In this document: piece by piece, positions 15,258 to 22,979 of the stretch | Position numbering within the stretch: the stretch's first letter is position 1 | Layout of the letters: each line of letters opens with the position of its first letter | Source: CAYRFE01 sp964423645 [NCBI: uncultured bacterium] | Lineage (GTDB): Bacteria > Macinerneyibacteriota > Macinerneyibacteria > Macinerneyibacteriales | NCBI GenBank assembly: GCA_964423645.1 | Contig: CAYRFE010000030.1 | Span: forward strand, 1-39,393 | DNA length: 39,393 nucleotides | Direction: 5' to 3' | The notes under the pieces: generated by a model | Seen by the model: only the letters and a program-made list of their open reading frames with translations | What the model was told of the DNA's origin: nothing | The model's database searches: none | Translations under genes and position numbers: made by a program

Positions 15258-15797
15258 ATGAGCAACGTTGATGTAATGCAGCAAGTACAGAAAGGCGATA
15301 TGAAGGCCTTCGGAGAGTTGGTGGAAATGTATCAACAACCGCTTTATTCCTTCATTTATCGTTATATTCATGACAGGGACACTGTCTTGGACCTTGTACA
15401 TGATGTATTTCTGAAAGTGTGGAGATACAAAGATAATTATCAGGAAGATGGAAAGCTTATTGCATGGTTATATACGATCGCACAGAACGTTGTGAGAAAT
15501 CATGTGAAAAAGCACAATCGTACGGTTGAGATCACCGATATGATTGCCGATGATTGTGATGTGGCCTCCGAGGTTGAGGAAAATGATCTTGTGGGAAGAA
15601 TTAAAGATATCCTCAATGAAATTCCTGAAGTATACCGTTTGCCGGTTATTATGCGTGATGTCGATGAATTGAGTTATGCAGAGATCGGTGAGGCAATGCG
15701 CATTTCCGAAGGTACAGTAAAATCGAGGATAAGTAGGGGCAGGGAAATGATACGCCAGTTAATGAAAGAGAAATGGGGAGAATTACATGGAATGTAA
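15258..15797 (+). CDS. ECF-type RNA polymerase sigma factor
   Basis: The ATG at 15258 gives 179 residues of normal ECF length; a TTG at 15243 would add five residues but is less typical. Region 2 covers about residues 5-75 (QKGDMKAFGELVEMYQQPLY, DLVHDVFLKVWRY, WLYTIAQNVVRNH) and region 4 about 110-165 (LPVIMRDVDELSYAEIGEAM, SEGTVKSRISRGREMIR, the recognition helix). It should direct polymerase to envelope-stress-type promoters. No Shine-Dalgarno site is seen. Its end overlaps the anti-sigma gene by 11 nt, the usual coupling for a sigma/anti-sigma pair. The two HtrA-like genes behind make an envelope-stress role likely, comparable to sigma-E with RseA and DegS/DegP. Confidence 0.93.
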   Translation: MSNVDVMQQVQKGDMKAFGELVEMYQQPLYSFIYRYIHDRDTVLDLVHDVFLKVWRYKDNYQEDGKLIAWLYTIAQNVVRNHVKKHNRTVEITDMIADDCDVASEVEENDLVGRIKDILNEIPEVYRLPVIMRDVDELSYAEIGEAMRISEGTVKSRISRGREMIRQLMKEKWGELHGM

Positions 15798-16203
15798 AGG
15801 AAAAAGTCGTTTAATTAGTTTGTATGTGGATAATATGTTGAAAAAAGATGCGAAAAATGCTCTTGAGGCACATATTGACACGTGTTCTGCATGCAAAGAG
15901 ACGCTTCACTCGTATACGGTTATGCGGGATATGATCCGGCATGTATATCGTGAAGATCCTATAGACGTTCGTTCTCGTGTGTTAAAAACGATTTTAATCC
16001 CAAAAAAGGTAATGAGAGGGTTCTTTACCGTTGCCGCTATGTTGTTATTGGTTGTCGGCGGTTATTTTATGGGTTCATACCATCATGTGAACCAACCTAT
16101 ACCTATCGTAAAAATTGATGATGTGCATGTGACAGATTCAGCTCAGATTTCTTCAAATACCGCTGAAACCGTGAAAGTGAGATATGAGAACGTCAGTTTT
16201 TAA
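15787..16203 (+). CDS. Zinc-binding membrane anti-sigma factor
   Basis: The 138-residue protein starts with the ZAS pattern: Cys3, then H29-x3-C33-x2-C36 (HIDTCSAC), which binds the sigma factor in the cytoplasm. One transmembrane helix lies at about 77-96 (FFTVAAMLLLVVGGYFMG), leaving only about 40 residues outside. The chain ends YENVSF, a hydrophobic C-terminus of the kind PDZ domains bind. It overlaps the sigma gene by 11 nt and the pseudo-HtrA gene by 20 nt. Known relatives release their sigma factor after proteolysis in the periplasm and membrane; here the adjacent HtrA proteins are obvious candidates, which is inference. Confidence 0.9.
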   Translation: MECKGKSRLISLYVDNMLKKDAKNALEAHIDTCSACKETLHSYTVMRDMIRHVYREDPIDVRSRVLKTILIPKKVMRGFFTVAAMLLLVVGGYFMGSYHHVNQPIPIVKIDDVHVTDSAQISSNTAETVKVRYENVSF

Positions 16204-17002
16204 AATTATTTTCGTAACGGTGTTATTCAGTGGCAATTTTTTTGTCCGCGCTGAAGCGGCGAATACTATCGATATATATAATATCAATGCACGTCAAATC
16301 GGTCAAGGACTGCAGCTTAGCGCTTCGTTGGTTGTTGCATCGAGCAGGATTTTAACCAGTACAGGTTTTTATTTGCGTAAAAACAACAAAGATTATTCCG
16401 CATATGATGTTGCATATGTGGACCCGATCGCGAGATTGGTTTTTCTTAAAGTATCAATCCCTTTTACAAAAGACACATTTAAATACGAAACAAAAGTAAA
16501 AGAGACCGAATCCGTGTATAAAGAAGTTGACGGAAAATTTATCGATATCGGTTTTTTTACGACATATATTAAGGGTTATGGCGCAATTATCAGTGATAAT
16601 CATGAGTTGTATGAAGGGATGCCTTTATATGACAAAAATGGAGCGGTACTTGGATTGCTCATGAATCGTTATACCGATAACATGTTCCTTTATCTTAATG
16701 TGGAATGGTTGCATTTTTATCGTGACAATTTTGAATTTCTGGTGAAGGCAAAACGACCGGTACTTCATATTATTGTAAATGAATTATGGGAACAACCCGG
16801 TATTCGCGTCATGACCAGTAAAAATCCTTTTTTCAAGGAGGGTGATACAATTATTCGAGTAAATGATTCGGTTATACGTAATGTGCTTGATTTCAATAGG
16901 GCATTAATCGCATTCAGTATGTTTGATCAAATGACATTTACTATTCTGAGAAACGGTAACACCATCACGTTTGATATAACACTAAGGAGGGACACAAAAT
17001 GA
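16184..17002 (+). CDS. Catalytically dead HtrA-like protein with PDZ domain
   Basis: The 272-residue protein has a signal peptide ending near AEAA (residue 26). Residues 40-190 follow the HtrA protease fold when laid beside the HtrA encoded next: ILTSTGFYL replaces the His motif TNSHV, VDPIARLVFLKV has Arg84 for the catalytic Asp, and LYEGMPLYDKNGAVLG has Glu144 for the catalytic Ser. All three catalytic residues are thus lost. The C-terminal 80 residues are a PDZ domain (KEGDTIIRVNDSVIRNVLDF). It overlaps the anti-sigma gene by 20 nt and HtrA by 4 nt. The most likely role is regulatory: binding peptides or partnering the active HtrA or the anti-sigma factor. The fold is judged by eye. Confidence 0.75.
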   Translation: MRTSVFKIIFVTVLFSGNFFVRAEAANTIDIYNINARQIGQGLQLSASLVVASSRILTSTGFYLRKNNKDYSAYDVAYVDPIARLVFLKVSIPFTKDTFKYETKVKETESVYKEVDGKFIDIGFFTTYIKGYGAIISDNHELYEGMPLYDKNGAVLGLLMNRYTDNMFLYLNVEWLHFYRDNFEFLVKAKRPVLHIIVNELWEQPGIRVMTSKNPFFKEGDTIIRVNDSVIRNVLDFNRALIAFSMFDQMTFTILRNGNTITFDITLRRDTK

Positions 17003-18381
17003 CACGTTCAACTCAAACAAAAATTGTCATATTTGGCGTTATATGTATCATGTTGGGGTATTTTATAGCAATGAATGAAAAACCGAATGTGTATGCCGGG
17101 AATGTATTCACGGAATCTACGAAAGAGTTGGAACACTCTCAGTTTCATAAAGTTTACAAAGAGGTTATTCCGGCTGTTGTTAATATATCTTCAGAGAGCA
17201 GTGTGCGAGTACGAGATCCGTTTTATGAAATGTTTCGTGATTTCTATGGTGATGACGGTCGACAACAACGACAAAGAACGGAAACACAACTCGGATCCGG
17301 TTTTATAATTAATGAGGATGGCTATATTGTCACCAATAGCCATGTTATCAGCCGCGCCGACAGTATAAAAGTAATATTGTCAGACGGAGAAGAATATCCT
17401 GCAGAGGTGATAGGCTTTGATACACGCATGGATGTCGCGGTTATTAAAATCAATGCGAAACGGAAATTGCCGTTTGTGGTTTTAGGGAATTCCGACCAAA
17501 TCGAAGTCGGTGATTGGTCAATTGCCATCGGAAATCCATTTGGTCTGGAACGCACGCTTACGGTAGGTGTCATAAGTGCAAAAGGGAGACCGGTGCGTAA
17601 TGCGATGGATTCATTGATCCAAACCGATACTGCGATCAATCCGGGAAACAGCGGAGGCCCGTTATTGAATATTAACGGCGAAGTTATCGGCATTAATACC
17701 ATGATTATTGGAGGTCAAGCACAAAACATCGGCTTTGCCATACCGATAAATGTTGCAAAGCGTATTATCACTCAATTGATAAAGACAGGCACGGTCGAGA
17801 CTGCATATTTGGGCATTGAAATGGAAAATGTTGATCGTCAGATGAAAGATGAGCTTGGTCTTAATCGCGATACCGGTGTGATGGTGCGTCGTGTAATGGA
17901 AAGATCTCCTGCCGAAAAAGCGGGATTGAATGTCGGCGATGTTATATTTGAAATTGACGGTAAAAAGGTGAATAATGCCACTGATCTTGCCGCGATAGTC
18001 CAAAACTCGACACCCGGAACAGCAATAAAAATTAAAATACTTCGTTCCAATAAAGAGCGAGTGATATCTGCAATTCTGGAAGTTAATAAAGGCGAAACAG
18101 GTCGCGTGAAAGGTTCAAAACAAAAAAACAAGAGCGTCGAGCATATGGGTATCACTGTTGCAGATGCTGAAAATGGTGTTGAAGTCATTTCAGTCGCCGA
18201 TGATAGTTTTGCCTATGGCGGATTGAAGGAAAGCGATGTTATTATCTCGATCAATAATATTGCCGTGAAAAACACGAAGACATTTGTCGAAACGATGGAA
18301 AAACTACAGAACCGACAAGCGCTCTATTTTATTATTTTACGTGAGGGACGGCAAATGTTTTTACAGATGCGGAACAAATAA
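16999..18381 (+). CDS. htrA: Serine protease Do/HtrA family
   Basis: The 460-residue protein has an N-terminal hydrophobic segment (8-24), then a trypsin-like domain with His115 (TNSHV), Asp145 (RMDVAV) and Ser218 (GNSGGP), and two PDZ domains (about 265-355, including YLGIEME and AGLNVGDVIFEIDG, and about 375-460). It should degrade or refold damaged proteins in the periplasm, probably anchored to the inner membrane. AAGGAGGG lies about 6 nt before the ATG, so it can be translated strongly even though it is last in the sigma-factor operon. The start overlaps the preceding stop (ATGA). All catalytic residues are in place. Confidence 0.95.
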   Translation: MTRSTQTKIVIFGVICIMLGYFIAMNEKPNVYAGNVFTESTKELEHSQFHKVYKEVIPAVVNISSESSVRVRDPFYEMFRDFYGDDGRQQRQRTETQLGSGFIINEDGYIVTNSHVISRADSIKVILSDGEEYPAEVIGFDTRMDVAVIKINAKRKLPFVVLGNSDQIEVGDWSIAIGNPFGLERTLTVGVISAKGRPVRNAMDSLIQTDTAINPGNSGGPLLNINGEVIGINTMIIGGQAQNIGFAIPINVAKRIITQLIKTGTVETAYLGIEMENVDRQMKDELGLNRDTGVMVRRVMERSPAEKAGLNVGDVIFEIDGKKVNNATDLAAIVQNSTPGTAIKIKILRSNKERVISAILEVNKGETGRVKGSKQKNKSVEHMGITVADAENGVEVISVADDSFAYGGLKESDVIISINNIAVKNTKTFVETMEKLQNRQALYFIILREGRQMFLQMRNK

Positions 18382-18396
18382 CTCCAATGAAAATTT

Positions 18397-18421
18397 AGAG
18401 CGGTGGCATGCGCACCGCTCT
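18397..18421 (+). other. 9-bp hairpin between htrA and the DUF47 gene
   Basis: AGAGCGGTG (18397-18405) pairs with CACCGCTCT (18413-18421) around GCATGCG. No T run follows, so it is not a standard intrinsic terminator. It ends 18 nt before the next start and could shield an mRNA end or affect that gene's ribosome site. Confidence 0.6.
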
Positions 18422-18429
18422 CGGCATAT

Positions 18430-18437
18430 GGGGGGGG
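18430..18437 (+). repeat. G8 homopolymer tract at a ribosome binding site
   Basis: Eight G in a row one base before the ATG at 18439 supply the only purine-rich site for that gene. Such tracts are prone to length change by slippage. Confidence 0.7.
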
Positions 18438-18438
18438 A

Positions 18439-19089
18439 ATGAAAATATTCAGTACAAAGACAAAAAATCTGGAAGATGATATTCAGAAATATTTGGATGT
18501 GATAGGACGTACGCTTCTTCTTTTTCCCGAAGCGATTGCCGAGTATCTCGATGGGGAGACAAAGCATTTTGAGAAGCACCTCATCGATGCATCAGAATGC
18601 GAACATGAAGCAGATGCGATGCAGCGTTCAATTACCTTTCGGATGTTTCGGTATATGCTGTTACCGGAATCACAAGGTGATGTTCTTGAGTTGATCGCGA
18701 TGCTTGATGACATACCTGATACTGCTAAAATGGTTTTGGAAAAATTTGATCTTGAACAGCCATTCATTCCGGCGCAGTACCATTCTGCAATGAAAAAACT
18801 TGCACAAACCTCGGTAAAAACTGCAGACGCGTTGATGCAGGCAGTGAATGCATTTTTTACTGACGATCTCCGATTACGGGATTTCATATCGAAAGTGCTT
18901 TTCTTTGAGCATGAAACTGATCAATTGCAAAATGAAGTATTGAAATCAGTCTTCCAAGACGATAATAAGCTTGATCTGGCACTGAAAAACCAAATTCGGT
19001 ATTTTTGTGAAAAAATCGCATTTCTTTCCGATACGGCAGAGAATATATCCGACAAACTCATGATTTATTCCGCAAAACGAATGTTATGA
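18439..19089 (+). CDS. DUF47/PhoU-like protein (phosphate-transport regulator family)
   Basis: The 216-residue all-helical protein has the paired acidic motifs of the DUF47 family in each half: ECEHEADAMQRSI near 53-65 and FFEHETDQLQNEV near 155-167. Members bind metal ions and usually sit beside a PiT phosphate permease, whose activity they are thought to adjust. No such permease follows here; the next 500 bp carry no gene. The ATG at 18439 is preceded by a G8 tract; an in-frame GTG at 18403 would start inside the hairpin and is unlikely. A tiny frame from the ATG at 18428 (four codons, stop overlapping 18440) crosses the G tract. Confidence 0.85.
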   Translation: MKIFSTKTKNLEDDIQKYLDVIGRTLLLFPEAIAEYLDGETKHFEKHLIDASECEHEADAMQRSITFRMFRYMLLPESQGDVLELIAMLDDIPDTAKMVLEKFDLEQPFIPAQYHSAMKKLAQTSVKTADALMQAVNAFFTDDLRLRDFISKVLFFEHETDQLQNEVLKSVFQDDNKLDLALKNQIRYFCEKIAFLSDTAENISDKLMIYSAKRML

Positions 19090-19193
19090 TTTTTTGACGG
19101 CATCTATGTGTCGTATTATTTAGACTATGTTTGAATGAACCAAGCAGCAGTGAATTTGATACAGTAATGTTGATCTCAAAAAGATATTACGAA

Positions 19194-19392
19194 ACCTTTA
19201 CAAAATTCAAAATTTCCAACTAATCTTTATTTTCTAAATAAGAGCGTGGGTACAAAGTCGGGCGCATGCTATACGCCCGCTCAATTGGGAATTTTTATCG
19301 GGGCAGAAGAACTTTCTATCCGCCTCCCGATTGTCACGGGAGGGGTTTGGGGTGGGCACAAATTCAAAAAAGGTAGTGTTGCAAAGGTCTTA
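19194..19392. repeat. Dispersed repeat, long copy
   Basis: Left arm 19194-19236 matches 31352-31394 at about 35 of 43 positions; right arm 19342-19392 matches 31399-31450 at about 49 of 52. Between the arms this copy carries about 105 bp (with two hairpins) where the other has 4 bp. Ends show ACCTTT facing AAGGT, a weak terminal inverted repeat, so it may be a small non-autonomous element. Confidence 0.75.
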
Positions 19393-19546
19393 TTACGATG
19401 GTACCGGACGACTGGAGCCTACAATTCTTTTTCTGAGATATGATTTTTGAAAAATAATTCACTCTTTTCGAAGTTGTTTGTGCCGAGAAATGGTGTGTAC
19501 GGATATAAAATTTCAAAAAAATAGTTTCGCACACGTCTTTAAATTG

Positions 19547-19555
19547 TGATATCAT
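19547..19555 (+). promoter_or_regulatory. Possible extended -10 promoter for the HD-GYP operon
   Basis: TGATATCAT (19547-19555) is an extended -10 box; no good -35 hexamer is visible at the right distance. Confidence 0.35.
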
Positions 19556-19597
19556 ATACTACAGCAAAGGTAAAAAAGATGGGGAGGCGAGGTATTC

Positions 19598-20851
19598 ATG
19601 GAGCCTAATGTGAATCATTTCTCACTTGCGCTTATGTTGTCTTCCGCATTGGATCTTGTCGATCCCGAGGTGTATGATCACCATTTTACCGTAGCGTATA
19701 TTGCTCTTTCTTTAGCCGAAGAAGCAGGTTATTCGTCGGAAGCACGTAATACGGTTTTTCTCGCAGCACTTTATCATGATATCGGTGCAGTTGGATTGGT
19801 CGATAAAAAAGGATTACTCGTTTTTGATGCGTTAAATGCTGAGACACATTCGGTTCTGGGGTATAATTTTCTTAGGAAATACCCCATTTTTCGTTCAATT
19901 TCATTATTGATACGCTACCATCATAAGGCATGGGATTTCGGGAAAGGTGCCTTGGATGGTCATATCGCTGTGCCGGACGCAGCCCATCTGCTTCACATTG
20001 CCGATCGTATTGCTGTTCTTATCAATAGAAATAGGCCATTAATTGATCAGATAGCATATATCTCTGAGAGCATTCGCGTGAATACTCCTTCGCTATTTTC
20101 TCCTGACCTTTACACTATATGGGAAAGATTATCCGGGAAAAAAATGTTTTGGTCTCCGCTTGCGTCTCGAAGTGTTCAAAGTTTATTGCAACGGTCAGTT
20201 ATTGCACAAAGTGCTGATGTGACTGCACCGCACATGGAAGAAATCATGCGACTTTATGCGCAACTTATTGACTATCGTTCACCCTATACATTTGCGCATT
20301 CCTCATCGACGGCTGCAGTATCGGTTTTTATTGCACAAAAGCTTGGATTTAGTTCAGATGATATCAACGATTTGAAAATAGCGGCATATTTACATGATAT
20401 CGGTAGTTTAGGAATTCCCGCAGAATTAATTAACAAAAAAGGCACTATAACTGTTACAGAGTTGAATATTATTCGATCACATTCCTTTAATAGTTATATT
20501 CTTCTCAAGCAGCTTCCGGGCTTTGAACGTATCGCGTTATGGGCAGGGCACCATCATGAAAGTCTTAACGGCAAAGGCTACCCTTTCGGTAAAAAAGCAA
20601 ATGAGATTTCATTTCCGGCTCAGTTATTACGTGTTACCGAAATGTTTTGTGCGATGAGAGAGGAACGTGCGTATAGAGTCGCTTATTCAGTCGGCGAAAC
20701 GCTGCGAATTCTTCGTGAAACCGCACAAAGCGGAGAAATAAATTCTAAAATTGTCGATGTTTTTATACGAGAATCGTCCCGGTGTGATCAGATTGTCATG
20801 AGTGAACAAGTTTTGTGTAAAAAAGATTATGATGAATGGCGGACTTTATAA
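19598..20851 (+). CDS. Tandem HD / HD-GYP domain protein
   Basis: The 417-residue soluble protein holds two HD domains. The first has YHDIGAVG (59-66), a later His (THSVLGY) and RYHH near 108. The second has LHDIGSLGIP near 264-273, RSHSFNSY, GHHHESLNGKGYP near 316-328 and RVTEMFCAM, the full HD-GYP signature. HD-GYP domains hydrolyse cyclic di-GMP; the first domain may be regulatory or act on another nucleotide. No signal-input domain such as a receiver or PAS is present, so the first HD half may sense the signal. A GGGGAGGCGAGG stretch lies before the ATG. The next gene starts 1 nt after its stop. Confidence 0.88.
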   Translation: MEPNVNHFSLALMLSSALDLVDPEVYDHHFTVAYIALSLAEEAGYSSEARNTVFLAALYHDIGAVGLVDKKGLLVFDALNAETHSVLGYNFLRKYPIFRSISLLIRYHHKAWDFGKGALDGHIAVPDAAHLLHIADRIAVLINRNRPLIDQIAYISESIRVNTPSLFSPDLYTIWERLSGKKMFWSPLASRSVQSLLQRSVIAQSADVTAPHMEEIMRLYAQLIDYRSPYTFAHSSSTAAVSVFIAQKLGFSSDDINDLKIAAYLHDIGSLGIPAELINKKGTITVTELNIIRSHSFNSYILLKQLPGFERIALWAGHHHESLNGKGYPFGKKANEISFPAQLLRVTEMFCAMREERAYRVAYSVGETLRILRETAQSGEINSKIVDVFIRESSRCDQIVMSEQVLCKKDYDEWRTL

Positions 20852-20852
20852 T

Positions 20853-21464
20853 ATGCTTTATGTAGTGCGTCACGGTGAGACGGACTGGAATCGAGAACAT
20901 AAAATTCAAGGGATCAATGATACCATTCTGAATGAATCAGGTATTGCGCAAGCACATCAGATCGCAAAAAAATTACATGCGGTGCAATTTAAACGTATTT
21001 ACGCGTCATCGTTGTCACGCGCATATATCACAGCAGAGATTATTAGTTCACATAATGTATATTTCAAGGGTCGTCCAATAAAAGATGTACGGTTACGTGA
21101 ACGAACATTTGGAGCGTATGAAGGCATGAAAATTCGGGATATTGCATTGCAGTTTGAAAAATTGTATACGCAACCGCTTCCGAACTTTGATCCTTCGTTT
21201 GACTGGTTCGGTGATCCTGAAGTAGAAACGATAGAAAGCGTCGCAACAAGAAGTATGAGTGCGCTTGATGAGATGGCAGGGGAGGGTGACGTCCCTGTGT
21301 GTGCGGTAACTCACGGCGGTGTTATGAAGGTGGTCATTGATACAGTCTTGGGGATCCCCTATACATCCCTGCGGCGTTATGATATTCCTAATTGTGCAGT
21401 TTTAGTGCTCAAAAAAAAGAAAAAAATATGGTTCATGAGTTCTTTTTTCGGTATTGATGATTAA
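20853..21464 (+). CDS. Histidine phosphatase family (phosphoglycerate-mutase-like)
   Basis: Starting at the ATG at 20853, one base past the previous stop, gives 203 residues beginning MLYVVRHGETDWN, the RHGE catalytic motif with the phospho-accepting His. The second conserved His is in THGGVMK near 155-161, and SSLSRAYITAEII and LRERTFGAYEGM are the usual phosphate-pocket parts. The family includes phosphoglycerate mutases, alpha-ribazole phosphatases and general phosphatases; length and the missing long insert of true mutases favour a small-molecule phosphatase. The substrate cannot be told from context. Confidence 0.9.
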   Translation: MLYVVRHGETDWNREHKIQGINDTILNESGIAQAHQIAKKLHAVQFKRIYASSLSRAYITAEIISSHNVYFKGRPIKDVRLRERTFGAYEGMKIRDIALQFEKLYTQPLPNFDPSFDWFGDPEVETIESVATRSMSALDEMAGEGDVPVCAVTHGGVMKVVIDTVLGIPYTSLRRYDIPNCAVLVLKKKKKIWFMSSFFGIDD

Positions 21465-21476
21465 GGCGGCATAGCA

Positions 21477-22721
21477 ATGATCGTAGAAATTGTGTCCGTT
21501 GGAACAGAGATCATTCGAGGCGAGATCCTCAATTCAAATGCGCGGTATATTGCGCAAGAATGTGGCGCATGCGGTATTGCTGTCTATTTCCACACTTCTG
21601 TTGATGATGATGAAGATCATATCGTCAATGCATTGCAAAACGCATTCTCTCGGGCAGATTGTGTGATCACTACCGGCGGACTTGGCCCCACAATCGATGA
21701 TCTCACAAAAGAAGTCAGCGCTGCATATTTACAACTCACATGTGTTGTGCACGAACCTTCTTTGATGTATATTCGAGAACGTTTTACTATGGCCAACAGA
21801 GAAATGCCAAAAAACAATGAGAAACAGGCGTATTTTCCCAAAAATGCACATGTCTTGCCCAACCCGAACGGAACAGCTCCCGGTTGTATTATGCAACATG
21901 ACGGGAAGACCATTATTAATCTTCCGGGACCTCCTCGTGAAATGGAACCGATGTTTCAACGCTATGTCCTACCCTTTTTACAATCGCATGCAGAAGGATA
22001 TATTACCACACGATTTCTTCATATTACGGGTATTGGTGAAAGTACCATCGATACGCTCCTATCGGATCTTATGAAAAATACTAATCCTGCTCTTGCGCCG
22101 TATGCAAAAGAAGGAGAAGTAAGCCTGCGTATAACGGCTACTTCGGATTCTCAACATACGACAAAAAAAATGATTATTTCTGCAGAAGAAGAAATCAGAC
22201 GTCGTATCGGAGATATCAATGTTTTTGGTACCGATCACGATACACTTGAATCTGCGGTTGTATCGTTGTTGATTGCAAACAGGTATACTATTGCGCTCGC
22301 AGAATCGTGTACGGGCGGTTTATGTACTGCACGCCTGGTGAATGTGCCCGGAGTATCGTCAGTGCTCAAGGAAGGTATAGTGTGTTACTCGAATGACTCA
22401 AAAATAGTTCGTGCAGGGGTTTCGGGTGAACTTATCGGAACGTATGGTGCAGTAAGCAAAGAAGTGGCAGAAGCAATGGCGTTGGGTATTGCCGCTTCGG
22501 CAGGCACTGATGTAGGCGTTGGTATAACCGGCGTGGCCGGACCCGGTCAAAGCGAATCGAAGCCTGCAGGATTAGTGTATATAGCTGTCTCAATACAAGG
22601 TATTGTTCATGCATATGAATTACAATTACACGGGAGCAGAGAAAAAAATCGTATAGCGACGGTTACACGTACATTAGATTATATTCGTAGACAAATAATT
22701 GAAACATCCTTGCAAAAATGA
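21477..22721 (+). CDS. cinA: CinA family protein (nicotinamide-nucleotide amidohydrolase)
   Basis: The 414-residue protein has the full CinA layout. The N-terminal MoaB-like domain shows [33 protein letters not shown] and LPGPPREM; the C-terminal PncC-type domain (about 265-410) shows [29 protein letters not shown], and [18 protein letters not shown]. Relatives hydrolyse ADP-ribose or pyridine nucleotides and deamidate nicotinamide mononucleotide for NAD recycling; the name comes from competence induction. AAGGCGG precedes the ATG. It is 12 nt downstream of the phosphatase gene. The presence of a ComEC-type gene elsewhere in the window is not proof of shared regulation. Confidence 0.95.
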   Translation: MIVEIVSVGTEIIRGEILNSNARYIAQECGACGIAVYFHTSVDDDEDHIVNALQNAFSRADCVITTGGLGPTIDDLTKEVSAAYLQLTCVVHEPSLMYIRERFTMANREMPKNNEKQAYFPKNAHVLPNPNGTAPGCIMQHDGKTIINLPGPPREMEPMFQRYVLPFLQSHAEGYITTRFLHITGIGESTIDTLLSDLMKNTNPALAPYAKEGEVSLRITATSDSQHTTKKMIISAEEEIRRRIGDINVFGTDHDTLESAVVSLLIANRYTIALAESCTGGLCTARLVNVPGVSSVLKEGIVCYSNDSKIVRAGVSGELIGTYGAVSKEVAEAMALGIAASAGTDVGVGITGVAGPGQSESKPAGLVYIAVSIQGIVHAYELQLHGSREKNRIATVTRTLDYIRRQIIETSLQK

Positions 22722-22750
22722 TTGTCTAATCCCGTATGGTGGTGTATACT
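22722..22750 (+). promoter_or_regulatory. Sigma-70 promoter of the pspC-to-pgsA operon
   Basis: TTGTCT (22722-22727) starts directly after the cinA stop; 17-bp spacer; TATACT (22745-22750). AAAGGGGA (22756-22763) then serves the ATG at 22771. Confidence 0.7.
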
Positions 22751-22770
22751 GCCGGAAAGGGGAATATGCT

Positions 22771-22965
22771 ATGAGTGAGGTTAAGAAACTGTTCATTTCT
22801 GAGACGGACAAAAAAGTTGGCGGAGTGTGCGGAGGTATCGCTGAGTATTTTAATATTGATTCAACCGTTGTTCGGCTTGTGTGGTTGTTTGCACTAATCA
22901 TGGGTGGAACGGGATTTTTGGCATATTTGATCGCATGGATCGTGATTCCTCGACGAACGGTTTGA
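22771..22965 (+). CDS. PspC-domain membrane protein
   Basis: The 64-residue protein is a single PspC domain: [20 protein letters not shown] then one or two hydrophobic helices ([30 protein letters not shown]). In enteric bacteria PspC takes part in the phage-shock envelope response; stand-alone small PspC proteins are widespread and less well understood. AAAGGGGA about 8 nt before the ATG decides this start against in-frame codons inside cinA. Its stop overlaps an ATG of the protease frame (TGATG at 22963-22967), so the two are probably coupled. Confidence 0.9.
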   Translation: MSEVKKLFISETDKKVGGVCGGIAEYFNIDSTVVRLVWLFALIMGGTGFLAYLIAWIVIPRRTV

Positions 22966-22979
22966 TGTTAGAAGGTAAA

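Larger units (their letters stand above)
19090..19597. other. Gene-free stretch holding a dispersed repeat
   Basis: No convincing gene. It contains the repeat copy at 19194-19392, inside which two hairpins stand out: CGGGCG/CGCCCG (19259-19279) and CCTCCCG/CGGGAGG (19323-19343). A short open frame at 19246-19443 only reads through the repeat. Confidence 0.6.

Noticed and set aside
19246-19443. Short plus-strand frame in the long repeat copy
   Set aside because: Made of repeat and hairpin sequence, starts without a ribosome site and is not kept in the second copy.
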